Under the pieces are notes generated by a model, which saw nothing but the letters and a program-made list of their open reading frames with translations, made no database searches and was not told the DNA's origin. The position numbers and the translations under genes were made by a program. A stretch of DNA of 64,000 nt from Chlorops oryzae (taxonomy: Eukaryota; Arthropoda; Insecta; Diptera; Chloropidae), in assembly GCA_020466095.1 (NCBI GenBank), contig CM035808.1:27991345-28055344 (forward strand). The letters run 5' to 3'. The stretch's first letter is position 1; each line of letters opens with the position of its first letter. This document shows positions 12,801 to 26,100 of the stretch, in pieces.

Positions 12801-14139
12801 AAAGAATGGGAAAAAAATAAAAAAAAGAGACAGAAAAAAAAAATTGGAAAAAATTACGAAAAAAAGTGCTAATGATGATGTGGTTAAATTGTGGTAATGG
12901 CTGCTCGTAATGGTGCTGAATTGTCAAGTGGCTGCTGTAGGAATAAGCTGAAAATATGACACGATAAGGGTAATTGGGGTTCTCGCTTTAAATGATATTC
13001 AAAATAATATTAAACATGATTTAATATGTAATTTTAAGTTATAAAAGTGAATAATCGAATGCTCATAATTTCAAGTCATATTTCATTCGTTTGGAGGGAA
13101 CTAAAATATAAATTCTGCTTGCCATATTCGCAAAGCACTTGCACGAAATTCCCATCCGACCCAAAACAAATGACTTAAAACAGCAAATTTTCCACTTAAG
13201 TTGATAATGTTACTACGACTAATGCAACTACTAATACCAATTCCAATACTCTATGCACATTTCGACACTCTAAGCCGAAAATAGACCCCGAAAAATATTA
13301 CCCCTGAGAGCACGAGGGGGACAGACAGCAGCTGAAAAGCGAGTCCAATTAGTAGCATGACTAACTCTTGAAAATTTTTGCCATAAAAGCTCTCGCATAC
13401 ATTCGTAGTGTACAAAATGGAAAATAGCTACTAACACACTTATGCAAATCTCAAGTGAAACTTGCAAAAATATTCACACACACACACATATATACAAAGA
13501 GGCACATGCATACATTCGTGCAGTGAAACACTCAAATAAACGTCAAAATAGACTTGGTTTGCTTCAACCGAAAACCGAGATATACCAATTTAGCAATTTG
13601 GCCAAAGCAGCCAACTACGGCCAAATACTGCCAAAAAGGACAGAAAGAGACAGAGAGAAAGAGAGAGAGAGTATGCACAACGAGCGAATTCGTCTGTAAA
13701 ATTTTCAAATTCCCATCACTCGGAGCGTATAAGGCTACGAAATAGACCATGGCACCATGGTCGAATGATTTCAGCAATACAACTTGGCGCCATTCGTACG
13801 TATATACATACATACATACATACCTCCATCCGACTTTGCCGACAATCGTGCAATCAAGCAAAAATGCGGCGTGGCGGAGAGCAGCATTAACTTCCAAAAG
13901 TAGTATCTACGAATAATGTTCTACGACGCTTTTTTGGGGGGGGGTTTTCGTAGCGCAAACGATATATACTAACTAACTAATCCTCTACAGTTATCGCAGT
14001 GCTTGTACACATGTATGTTTTTAGGTCTGTATACTTCTGTGTGTATATGCCGTCTTCGTTGAGCCGTGTAAAAGGTCTGAAAAACGCTGCGTCAAAACCA
14101 TTATTGCTACTTTGCATTTCTAGTGGCATACTCTAACAT

Positions 14140-14170
<31 letters not shown>

Positions 14171-17100
14171 AACTAGCAATAACAACAACGGCAACAGCAA
14201 CAAAGATCTAATTTACAGTACCAACAACAGCAATACCCACCGCCAACACCAACAACAAGTCAGTACAGCCACTTCATATCGTCTACGGGTAGAATTCCTC
14301 GGCCATACAAACGCGTTTCGTGTCGATTCGATTCGTTTCGTTTCGTTCGTTTCGTTTGTTCAGTTCATTTCTAATGGCAATCGTTTCGCTAGTTTTCAAG
14401 CTATTCATAGCCATTTTGCATTAAAATGGCACAGTTCTCGTCCCACTGTGAATAATCAAAGGACTTACAGGGTGCTGCAGTAGTTTCCAGAAAAAAATTT
14501 CAATGCTCAAAATCAAGCCAAAAAATTTCTTTAAATAAAATAAAATCGTTTTTATAAAACTACTTTTAAAAAAAAGTACTTTTTTTACTCCTTTGTACCT
14601 TAGAATATCTTTGTGCGCACACCCAGTTCGGAACAAGTAATGCCAGATACAAAATAGTAAGTTACCCTTGCATACTTGACGGCGCTGTGTCAAGCTATTT
14701 TAGGCAACCCAAACATGCATGCATACGCCAGCCAATGTGTGAGCATTATAAACACATATACATATACGCATTAATACATATGTACGCTTTTACACATACC
14801 AGCAGAACTTTTTACTGCTTGTTCGACTGTAAATTAACAAACATTGTTTTTTACTCGTTTTAACGCTCAGCGTTGCCACTCTTTTTAGCACTCGAGCACT
14901 TCAAGTCGTTCTATCTCTGTCGGATGGATTTTTCATTTTATTCGCTCGCTTTTACGGTTTAGCAATTCAAGTGCAAAACATTGCGTTACATTGGCTTTCG
15001 GTGCATGAGTTAGGAGTCGAAAGGATTCGGTATTGATTTTAATTGAAAAATTGTTAATTTTCCAACCCAAGAGAGCTTGGGTAGCGCGGCAAAGACTGCA
15101 AAATCTCTATGGGGCATGTGTTTAAATGCAAATCTACCGAGAAGTGTATACATATGTGCAGAGCTTTGTTGTTACACCGATAGACATTCTGCGTTGGAGT
15201 ATATCGACTCCATGTAGGTGTGTGCGTGTGCATGTTCCTATATGTGTATGGTTGGGTGACTTTTCGGTTGTGTGCCTGAGCTTTGCGGTTTTGTGTCAGT
15301 CAGTCTAGTTAATTACGGCTTCTTGTCTGTGGATTTTAAAGGAATTTTGCAGCTATTTCGATTTTTCATTTTTGATTGTTTTTTTTTTTCTCTTCGAAAC
15401 CATTGAAATTTATTCTTTTGTTCTAGAAAACTTTTAAAACTGAATGATAAATAAATAAATAACTGAATTAAAATTTATATTAAGAACAAATATCCTAAAT
15501 TTAAAATCAAAATTTGCCGTTAGAATAGTGGTAAAAACTTTTTCGAACTCTGTAATTTTTAACCCTAAATAATCCTGTATTTCAAAAGCATGTATAAAAT
15601 ATTTACATTCAAGGCATGAAATGAGAGGATATTTTTGGCTATAGTTGCAGCACACATGCCAACTTTCGTTCAAGTCCCATTTGAATTTCAGGTGTAGGAG
15701 AAAATTTTAAAAAATCGCCCTTCTGCCACGCCCACTTTTCCAATTTTTGGAAATCATATTACTGGCCTTTAAATATGATCAAATATCAAATTTCATCACA
15801 ATATCTTGAAAAACTTCGATTTTAGAGCAGTTTTTGTGATTTTCGTAACAGACCCTAGTACTGGAGGTACCCCTAAAAATGGTCCGATCGGGTCCATTCT
15901 CGAACTTGTTCTTACTCATTTCGTCAAGCTAGCTCAACTCCTTCGATAAGAAAACTGTATACGGATAGACAGACGGACTGACATGCCGAAATCGAATCTC
16001 CTGGTGACACTGATCATTTCTATATATATTTTATTTGGTCTATCTAGACTGGTTCTGGGTGTAACACACAACCACCCAAATGCAATATACCTTCGACAAA
16101 GAGTGTGTCGGGTATAATAGCATTAAAAAAGAACAATAATTATTTTGAAGTGAAAAGAGTTCCTCTAAACATTCTAAACGACTTCATGAAGAAAGTCCAA
16201 TGTATGATGAATATATTAATGTATGTATGTAAAATTACTGTCAAATAGCCACCTTACTCTTATAATTCCCTTGTTAGAAATTAGAAATGGGTTAACCTAC
16301 TATTACAACAACAAAAAATATATATACATACTCCATTGTCTACCACAAAATTGAGAGATCACTTGAGAGAAAGAAAAAACGATTCCAAGAAACTAATTAA
16401 ACGATCCGCAATACCCCCAAAGATTTCCCTTTCATCACTTAGCAGGCATCAAAGAACAACCCATTACACTATTAAAGAAAAAAAAAAAACTCCCCATTTC
16501 ATCATTTCCCATTGTGCAGCCATCAAATGTGGATATATTCTCTCATCTGTTCGTGTTGAAAAGAAACCAAAATCAAATCGGTGGGAACTCTCCGACACTC
16601 CAGACGTTGGATGCAGATCTAAAGTCTCCTCCTTATTTAAAGGAAAAAGTTTTTTTTTCGCCACTTGACGCAAGGCAGTCTGCCTTTGCACTGATACGAA
16701 CCGCCTTGCAGATCAAGTTACCTCGCGTTGGCTTTCCAGAGAATCTTTTTGATTTCGAGTAAGGAAAAAATTTTTTTTAAATTGTAAAATTACTGCTAAA
16801 GCACCTTCTGCAGCTTCACATTGCCCCATGTATATCTTTTTTCTTCTTCTTCTTTTTTTTACCTTCAAATACATCATTCCATCGCCATCGTTGTGTGTTA
16901 CCTTTTCAAGTACCAATTCGCTTAAAATGGTATCAGTTCTAAGAAAAATATTATTTCTTCATAATTTTCGAGTGCGTTAATCTGTTGTTGGCCCAACGTT
17001 GCATTCTGTTGACAATTTCTGCATCATCATGCTCCTCTGATGCACCCCTTTCGTTTCGTCTTTTCCTTCTTCTTTTTATTTTTTAAAATATATATTTTTT

Positions 17101-20100
17101 TTTTTTTGGTCTCCAACGTGCTTGGATACTTCTGATGATTTCTGATGATATTTTCTTGTCATCGTCATCGTGATTATCATCGTTGAGCATCGAATTCATC
17201 ATTGGACTGTTTCTCGCGACTTGGCACTTGTTGACAGTAGTTCATTCGTTTGTTCGTTCGTTCGTTCGTTCGTTCGCTCGCCGTGAGGAAGGGGAGCAAA
17301 ATCTGAAACGTCAATTTCAAGTGCTTTTCCTGGTAATAATTAGTAGCTGAGGTGGGTATTTAAGTACTTGAAAGCCGACGCTAAGCAGAATTCGCTTTTT
17401 GGCTATTTCTTTTTCTTCTTCTTTTGTCTTTCTTTGCCTTTGAATATTTAAATCTTTCTCTCTGTACACTATATTTCCCAATCGCTTGGTTAAAAAAAAA
17501 AATCATAATTAAATGATTTTAAGCGGTGGTTCTTCACACGATCCTGCTTTTTGTTTTTTCGTACAAAAATTTGATAGCGTAATTTGTTCGCTGGATATCG
17601 CTGCCATTAAGGGGAAAACTTTTAGGGGAATTTGTGCGTTTAAAGTGTTAATTAATTCCAAGAAGTTTTTTTGGGTTCATTAGAAAATGAATTAATGTTA
17701 CGAAAGATGACAAAGTGGGGACCAAGACATTAACCCTGGATGGCTACACTTATTTTTAGTACATCTTGGCTACACTTCGTCGAATCGACGAACACAATTT
17801 TCAAAATCTTGCGAGGCAAAATCCTTTTGACCAAAAAATATGCACTAACCGATTTTAGCAAAGTTATTTATTGAAAATTAGAAAACAAAAAAAAAATTTT
17901 TTTTTATTCTCTGAAAATTTAAGATACTAAAGACCGTTTTCTCATCCTACTGCTAAGCTCTATCTGCCAGTTAAATTTTACTTTCTTTGACTTATTAATC
18001 AAATTTGTGTGAAATTTTTACACGGCCCCAAGAGCACAGTTTTCTCTCCTTATGCGAGAAAAAATGAAATTGCTTCGTCGTTTCGACGAAGAGTAGCCAT
18101 CCAGGGTTAAAACTTAAATAGTCTAACTTCATTGTTTAAAGTTTTTCCAAAATGTTTGTGAGTTTTTTGTTCCAAATTGTGTTCATCTTTCATAGGAAAA
18201 ATCTTCATTTTCTTAAATAAATAATGTGAAGTCTCGAAAAAAATTGATTTCGATTAAAGCACGATGATAAAAAAAACAAACTATTGAAGCTAATTGAAAG
18301 CTGATTGATTTCTAATTTACCCCGGTAGTATTTGGGAGACTGTTAAATCGGTAGTTTCATTTACCAGATGCCAGTTTATGGGAATCTCGCCGAACTTAAA
18401 AGACATTTAAGATCTTTAGTGGAGTTTTAAAGCAGAAAAGTGGTCAGGAAAAATTTGATGGAACCAAGTTTTTGCTTTAAGAATATTTCAAACTTGCAGT
18501 TTAATGAATTTTTCACCTTATTTTGAGACACTCAGGGGAATATTCTCCCAAAAATTAGGCGACAGTGGCCCTCTCGATGATTGAAAAACGATTGATCACA
18601 TGCCCATTAATAGGAGAGTTGAAAACGACTCACAAATTGTATCAAATATGACTCTCCAGTAAGAGTTGCGGCTATGGTTAAATTTTTTCCCGACAAAAGT
18701 ATCTTTTCGGATCAGAAAATGGGCGAAAACTTGATTGTTTCAATCAGAAAGATGACTCGAAAAAGACTTGGTGTGTTGGCTATTGTGGCTACAACCAAAG
18801 GTGAAACACTTTGGCCTCACATGAATCCGGTGCAATACCATCAAAAATAGGAAAACAATGAATAACAGAACAAAAAAAAAACGACACAACTGACACGCAC
18901 GCCCGAGCTCGGAGTCGAACCCATATCCTTTCGCATCGTAAGTTTTCATTTCCAAATACGCCACAGAGGCTGACAAAAAGACTCGCTTTTAATACAAAAT
19001 TTCAAAAAATGCTAAATGCGTATTTTCATATGTTTTTCCTTAAACTCACTTCATTTTAACACGAGTTCATCTAGAACATAAATACCTTGTACACACAGAA
19101 TTAAGCTTACACTAAAATCTCTTTAGGTGATTTGAGATGCAAAAATATCTTCATTAATCCGCTTTTCACTTGTTGGAGAGACTGTGCCCAATTTCATTCC
19201 TTTCTGGCGAATTTCTTTTGCCTTTTTTTTTCATTTTTGAATTAATATTGAAGACAATTTTCCATCTGCTAGTCCATCAAACTCTTATGGAAAAATCAAA
19301 TCTCTGAACCAACGGCCAATGCCGGCAGAAATCATTTTTAAAAACCTACAACACAAGCCGGAGGGCAAGAAGCAACGATTACTGCTTGCCATCAGTTATT
19401 TATTAAAACAAAATTAAGGATATACAAATAACTATTCGATTAGTAGAAACAAATTCTTTTGAATAATTTTAATCCTGGTTATTGGAGGATTCACTTGAGC
19501 AGAAAAATGCTAGCTACGTTCAAGTGCCAGAAAAAAATGATTGCTGGACTTAAGGGTGGCTGAGGGGTGCGTTGCTGCCGCTCATTTGTTATTATCCCAT
19601 CGGAGTTTATGTTTTTAACGAGGACACGTGTAAGTACGACAACATTGTCACAATTATGCTATCTCGCAGATACACATAGATACAGATGCAGATGCAGAGA
19701 GTGTCTCAAATACACTTTTTTCGGTTTGGTTTTTGGTTCCAAGCACGCTTCGCGGATTTTCCCCTTTTGAATCTCGGTTACTCGATAGTCCTGAAAGGAT
19801 GCACTTCGGAAGATTTATTTTAATAAATTTTGTGAGCTATACTGTTATTGTTGTTCTTCATTCGTTCATAGTAATGCGCTTTTTTGTGGGCTTGCATATT
19901 TGTTTCATTTTTACCACCCACAGCGTGAAAACGTGACCTTAACGTGTTTTCTTCCGCTGATGAGCTGAGCTTGTCGGTTTGACTACGCTTTGAAATCGCC
20001 TTTTTTTGTTATTTGCCGTCGGCTTTTATTTGCTGCTTATTAGCGTTCATTTTTGTTTCTTTTTATTTTCTTTTTTGCTCTTCACTTTCACACTGCTGCT

Positions 20101-23100
20101 GCTGTTGCTGTTGTTGTTGTTTGTTTGTTGAGTGTGAATTATTTGGCTTTCGCAGATCCATTGTCCTTTGAAGTGGGAAAGTAGCTTGTTAGAGGACTTT
20201 TTTGCTATTGCTTGTAGCTAGATAAAGTGGAAGGAAAAGAGAAGGTGAAGAAGAGATAAAAGAATAAATAATCTTTTTTAAAAACTTAATTTAATTTTAA
20301 AATATGCATACCTATATGTAGGTATATAATATATATGTAGGTGGACTCATTTAGCTTTGAAAGTTGCCCTTCGGTAACTTTTCCCATTAATATTTTTTTT
20401 TTAATAAAAGGGTCGCCTCCGTGGTGAGGTTGGCTGAGACGCAACTTGTGATGCGAGAGGCTTTGAGTTCAACTCCCAGCTCGGGTGTGGATGTTTGTTG
20501 TGCCGGTTTTTCTGTTTATGTTTTTCTTTGGTTTCCCATTCTTCATGGAATCACAACGGGCACATGTGAGGCCTAAGTGTGTCATCGTTGGCGCCAGCAA
20601 CACTAATCAACCAACCAATCTTAAAAAGCTTAACTCTGCTGGTGCCATTTGGTCCAAAATACAACATTTGTGAGGCCAAAATCTGGAGATTAGTTAAATC
20701 AATATTATTTCAGTCATACAAATTTTTTCGTAAAGAGCTCAAATTCTTATATTTGCTATATAATTTCATGGGAAATACACCGTGGACCAAATGGCCCCAA
20801 AAGCATTTAGTGTAACTTTTTTAAGGTCACAGCAGGGTTAAATATATATATTTTGGCTTCTATTTTCATTTTGATTAGTTTTTGGTGTTTCTTCCATATG
20901 TTAACCCTGACAGAACCTTAATCAGTTTTACAAAAGAGATTATCACCACTTCCGAAGCTAAAAAGCATAGGAAAATTTGTCACATTACTATGAACATTTT
21001 TCATAAAAAATTTTGATAGTTCATTGAAAAAATTCCCATTTGTAAAATTTACAAAACTATATGAATCCCATTACAATAAATACAATATTACAGATAACAA
21101 TACCAAAACAATGAATCACTCACATAGAAGTTAAAAAAACAAAACTCCATTAATTTAACCCTTTAAGGAAACCATTGTCGAGGCCAACCCTTACGTCCGA
21201 AAAAGTTTTTAATGGAAACAATTTTTACTTGTCATTAAGAAAATAAACTGAATGATAAGTTGAAACTTTTTATTCTAAATAGTATTTTTAATACCTTTTC
21301 CGAAGGAAAGGGTATATTAGGTTGGGCACGGAGTATGTAACTTGCCAATGGAGTCGCGGTAGATATAGACATATATATATATTCTTGATCAGGGTGACAA
21401 GAGGAGTCAATCTAGCCATGTCTGTCTGTCTGTCTGTCTGTCGGTCACACTTTAGTTTTTCGTAATTTACTCCTAAGCAATGAAAGATTTCATATTGAAA
21501 TTTGGCATGGACTTGAACCAGGTAAATGTCCGAACGACTGCATACAAATTTTTTTCAGTGGTTCAGAATTTTCAAAAATCACGAATTTTAACGTTTTTCG
21601 TGGATAACTTTTTTACTATACATCCCAGCTTATTGAAATTTGGTGTGTGTATAGCTACTATGAAGACTTAGGCTTTCGCTGAAAAAAATTGCGACATCGC
21701 TTTATTTGTGGTCATCATCCTACACATTAGAAAAAAACACTCTTTCTCTTATTCTCATATCTGTATACAAAAATGCTTTTTTTTTTACTTCTTCTGATTG
21801 TGTATTTTGCCGCCAAATAAAGTCGTCACTTAAGGTTAAAATTTGACCATGACCACCATTCGCGAAATTTGCGAAAATTTGAATTTCACTATTTTGAATT
21901 GAGGATTTCGCAGCTAGACAAAATGTCCTCTAACGGTTAAAATTTGACCATGCCACCATTCGCGAAAATTTGAAAATTTGTGTTTCACATTTAATTCATT
22001 TCGAGCTAATCAAAATGTACTTTAAGGTGTATAATTTGATCAAGACTAACCATTCGAAAATTTGAGAAAATTTATTTTAATAATTTTTAATTAGATTTAA
22101 GAGCTATGTTAGAAATAATGTCTCAACGGTTAAACTTCTGCTACCATCGAAAATTTTCTTATAATATCTGTTTTTAAGACTAATTTGAAGTACAATTAGG
22201 TATAAATAGATATTCCAAGCTACAATCAAAGGCAGGATTTTCTTAAGTAATGTTTTAACATATTTCAGTGAGGAAAAGTATGTGTCAAGGCTTTGCCATG
22301 TTAAATTCTTATACCTCCTTGTTTTTATTTAAATTTCATATTAAATTTCCAAAGTCGGCGTTTTTCATATCTAGTGAAAGGTCAAGCGGGGTCAATTTTC
22401 CTGTCAAGTTTTTTTTTAAACATTTTTTACTTGCTTTGTTTTATTTATTTTTTTTTTTATTTTATTTTTTTTTTTTAAGACAATTTGCCGCCTTAGGCAG
22501 TTGAGATATTGCCGCCTCAATCAGCAGTCTCATTTCCGCCTTTTCTGTTATTGATGCATTGACGGTCAGGTCTTTCCGCCCCTGAAAATTTGCCACCGTA
22601 GGCTGTTGCCTATGTTGCCTATAAGGTAAACCCGCCGCTGGATGCATTACTAATACTTATAAGCATAGATTCTATCTCTTATTTGATGGCAGATCACTTG
22701 AAAACAAGCTTTGACCCGGAACTAATGCCAGGTTTGAAGAAAAATCTCTCCAAAAAATCGATAGCTCGCTCCAGTTGTATTAGAAGGTGCTGCTTTTTTG
22801 AAGGTTTTGCTTTTTATTTAATTTATCATTACGAATGTTGCTGTTAAATTTTCAATGTGGGCTTCGAAAAGCGAAGCCAATTTCGACGGAGTCAAAAAAA
22901 ATTGCTTTGTCAAATTTAAAATGTGATTTGAACTTATTTAAAATAATTTGAGTAAAAAAGTAATGTCAACAAACACTTTTTTTAAAAAGGCTAGTTAAAA
23001 ATTTCACCCAATTTCCCATTCAAACTTTTAAGCATAAAAGGAAAAAAAAGCTAATAACCTCTATGATCAGTCTAATTTTGCGCAAACTGTTCCCCCAATT

Positions 23101-26100
23101 TTCAATGAGCAAAGCAACACTGTTGAATGTGCCTTCAAAAGTTAATAGTTAAATAGCGCAGGCCCAAAACAATGTCGTAGTTAATGTCGCGCACAAGTCA
23201 AGCATAATGGCGGGGTTTCTCGGTACTATAATTTCAGACAAGAAAAAGTAGGTTTTTTTTTTTCATCAACCCATAGCAATCGTGACTCGATAATTATACT
23301 CGTAAAACGTTATTTTATATTCACGCCTGGTTAAAAGAAATTTTTATTTTATCATTTTACGCGAGTGTCCGATCGTCGGTGGGTAAGTGAGTCAGTCACT
23401 CAGTCGGAAAGACAGGCAGACGGACGATTTTTATGTCATGTCACATTGACATCAAACTGACGATAATTTTTGAAATTTTTTTGTATTTTCTCCACTTCAG
23501 GAAAAAGTGGCAAATACGACTGGAGCGCAACGTACAACGACACAGTGTTGCCTGCTAACAGCTAACCAAGTTTTTTTTTCCATATATATGTATGTTTTTT
23601 ATTGCTGTAAGTGAAATTATCTGAAACTTTTGTGCTGACTCATCAAATTAAAGGTTTAGTTGGTCTCGACAATCAGTAACATTGGCTGTGGAGAAAATCT
23701 GAAAAGTCATACCAATTATCAGCGAAGCAATTTTTCGCTGCGATTTCGAGTTATTTGACATTGTGGTGGGTTAAACGACCGAGGTGAGTGAGTAAATGGG
23801 ATATATAAATTTTTTAAACGGATATGGTTAAGCCGATAAAGTGACTGACTGAGAGATGATTTGCAGGATTAGAAATAAACAAATTTTGGAATAAAACTTT
23901 TTCCAGAAACTGTAAAATTTTGAAGGAAAAAAGCCAATGCAATGCAGCCCTGTTGCTAGAGTTGCTTCCTAACCAGAAAACTCTCATCAAGATGTTTTCA
24001 ATTCTAACATTAAATGAAAGCCTCCAAGCTTAAAATGCTTATTACGCATAGTCCCTCCTTCTCTCACTGCGAGTTTGGAGTGCTTCGAAAACAAATCCAC
24101 CTACCTTCAGTCAAACCACCAAGCCACCCACAATCTTCACAATCTAAAAAACGAAAAAAGGCAAAAAAAAAAAAAAACTTTGAAAGTGAAAGCGAAGAAA
24201 AGTGACAAAAAGACAAAGAAGCAATGAGACAAAAAAGGAAAAATTGAAGTTGTATCACTGATTAGGGGGTTGAAGAACCATCGAAGTGATGCCCCCACTC
24301 ATTACTCAGTGCGCCCGCTGTGCACAAATGGGCGTGACCAGGACGGTACGTTATCGGCTGCTGTAAAATGTGACATTTCCAGAAAGTGCTGCCAGCGTAA
24401 AGTGTCGGAAAACGATTGATGAGGGGCACAGCAAAGTAACGCGGTATGTTTTTGGTCTCTTTATTTGTTGATTTGTCTTTCTATTATCTCCCCGTCTGGC
24501 TGCCTCTCCCCCCGTGCCTGCTCAAGCCATCTTGTGTCTCTTTCTCATTTCGTTAGCTAATGTCAGCAGCCTAATCTGTAAAATTAATTTTCTCAAAATC
24601 TTTGTCAAAAGTATTTGTGAGACACTTGAAAAGTGACTGCGGCTCTGACTGTCTGTCTCTCTGTCTGTTTGAATGTTGCCTTGTTCGTTGGTGCGCATCA
24701 CACCCATAAAAACGATTGCAAGCTCATCAATTTGAATGAATAGAAATGCCGCAATGGTGGAAATCCCAAGGGGAAAAATTTTACTTTATTTTTCGAGAAA
24801 TGATTTTATTTTTTTTTTTTATCTTGCTAGTGAGTTTATTCCAAATTAAATCTGAAAAATTCAATTAATAAATTACTCGAAATTAAAATTTCCCAAAGAC
24901 TCTTTGTAGTGTTTTTTCTGTTTCAGGGTCTTGACTTATAATATACTGCATAAATAATTAATAAATTCACGGTTTATATTCATATTTAGAATGCGGAAAT
25001 CAAAAAATAACACTGTGGTAGTCGAAAAAAAAGACAAGTCCAAATTCAACGGTTTCCCCCTATTTCGGGCACGGGGAATCGAACTGCATCATTAGTTTTT
25101 TGAGTTATCGGTAAGCCTTCATACGATTTTTTTTTTAAAAGTTTTTTTGGCCACTTTTTGGCACATATCTATGTTTGAGTTGAAGTTGGGTATTCTTAAC
25201 TGGTATCAAAATGTAGTCTACGATACGCCAAGTAATTTTTCCCAAAACACTGTTATGATAAAATGGAGCGTTAGGGAGCTATACGCGTTTAAAAGTGCAA
25301 AAAATTCAAATTTTTTGCGAGATGTTTTCTTGCATACTTTTAGGATGTGCCTTCAGCATATATGCATGCCTTTAAATTTCAACACATTTAATAACATACT
25401 TTTAGGAGGAAACAAAATATTTAAAAATATATTTTTCAACTCCTCATTTCCTTATTCTTCGCTTATTCTACTGCAAAAGCAAAGAAAAATATAAAAATAA
25501 ATTTTAAAAAAAGCAAATGTTTTGTCTAGGATTGAACCCAGGTCTTTGGGGTGATAGCCCGACACTCTACCAATACACTACACACCCCATTTACTCAAGT
25601 GTTACATAGTTCGTGTTTGTTCTACCAAGCTTTTAAAAATTAAATAAATGAAGCCGTTCATTAAAAATTACGGAGCAGTAGAGGTTTGATGTATCGTAGT
25701 GCACAGTATTCACGCCGCGAGACCTTAACACTGCAGGTTCAAGCCCAATCAACCAGAACGATTTGGTTGTAAAGGATTCTTTTTTTTTTTGTTCGTGTTT
25801 TTGCAAGTCGCAAATAGACATGGCCGGGAAGGCCTATTTCGAGCATGATGATGGTAAGTGAAAATCCGAATCCCTAAAATCACGAAAAACTTCAATTACT
25901 TTTGCTTGCATAGTGCGCTTTTAGTTTGGTGAAAGAACCAAAACTCTTCAACTGGCTCTTATCTTAATTTAGTCAAATGAATTATGAATTTAGGGGTAAT
26001 GTTTCAAAAAAAAATGAAAAAATGAGGAGTTGAAAAATATATTTGTAAATATTTTGTTTCCTCCTTAAAGTATGTTATTAAATGTGATGAAATTTAAAGG

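Noticed and set aside
13532..13897. 121-codon open frame on the minus strand
   Set aside because: Composition follows CA, TACA and GA simple repeats on the other strand; no domain.
16336..16762. Overlapping 75-110-codon frames on both strands
   Set aside because: Lys/Ser-rich low complexity, both strands open, no domain.
25519..25590. tRNA-like sequence on the minus strand (GGTAGAGTGTCGGGC with CTGGGTTCAATCC)
   Set aside because: Box A and B words are present, but the acceptor and anticodon stems do not fold convincingly, and it lies within a foldback element; more likely a SINE-like relic than a tRNA gene.
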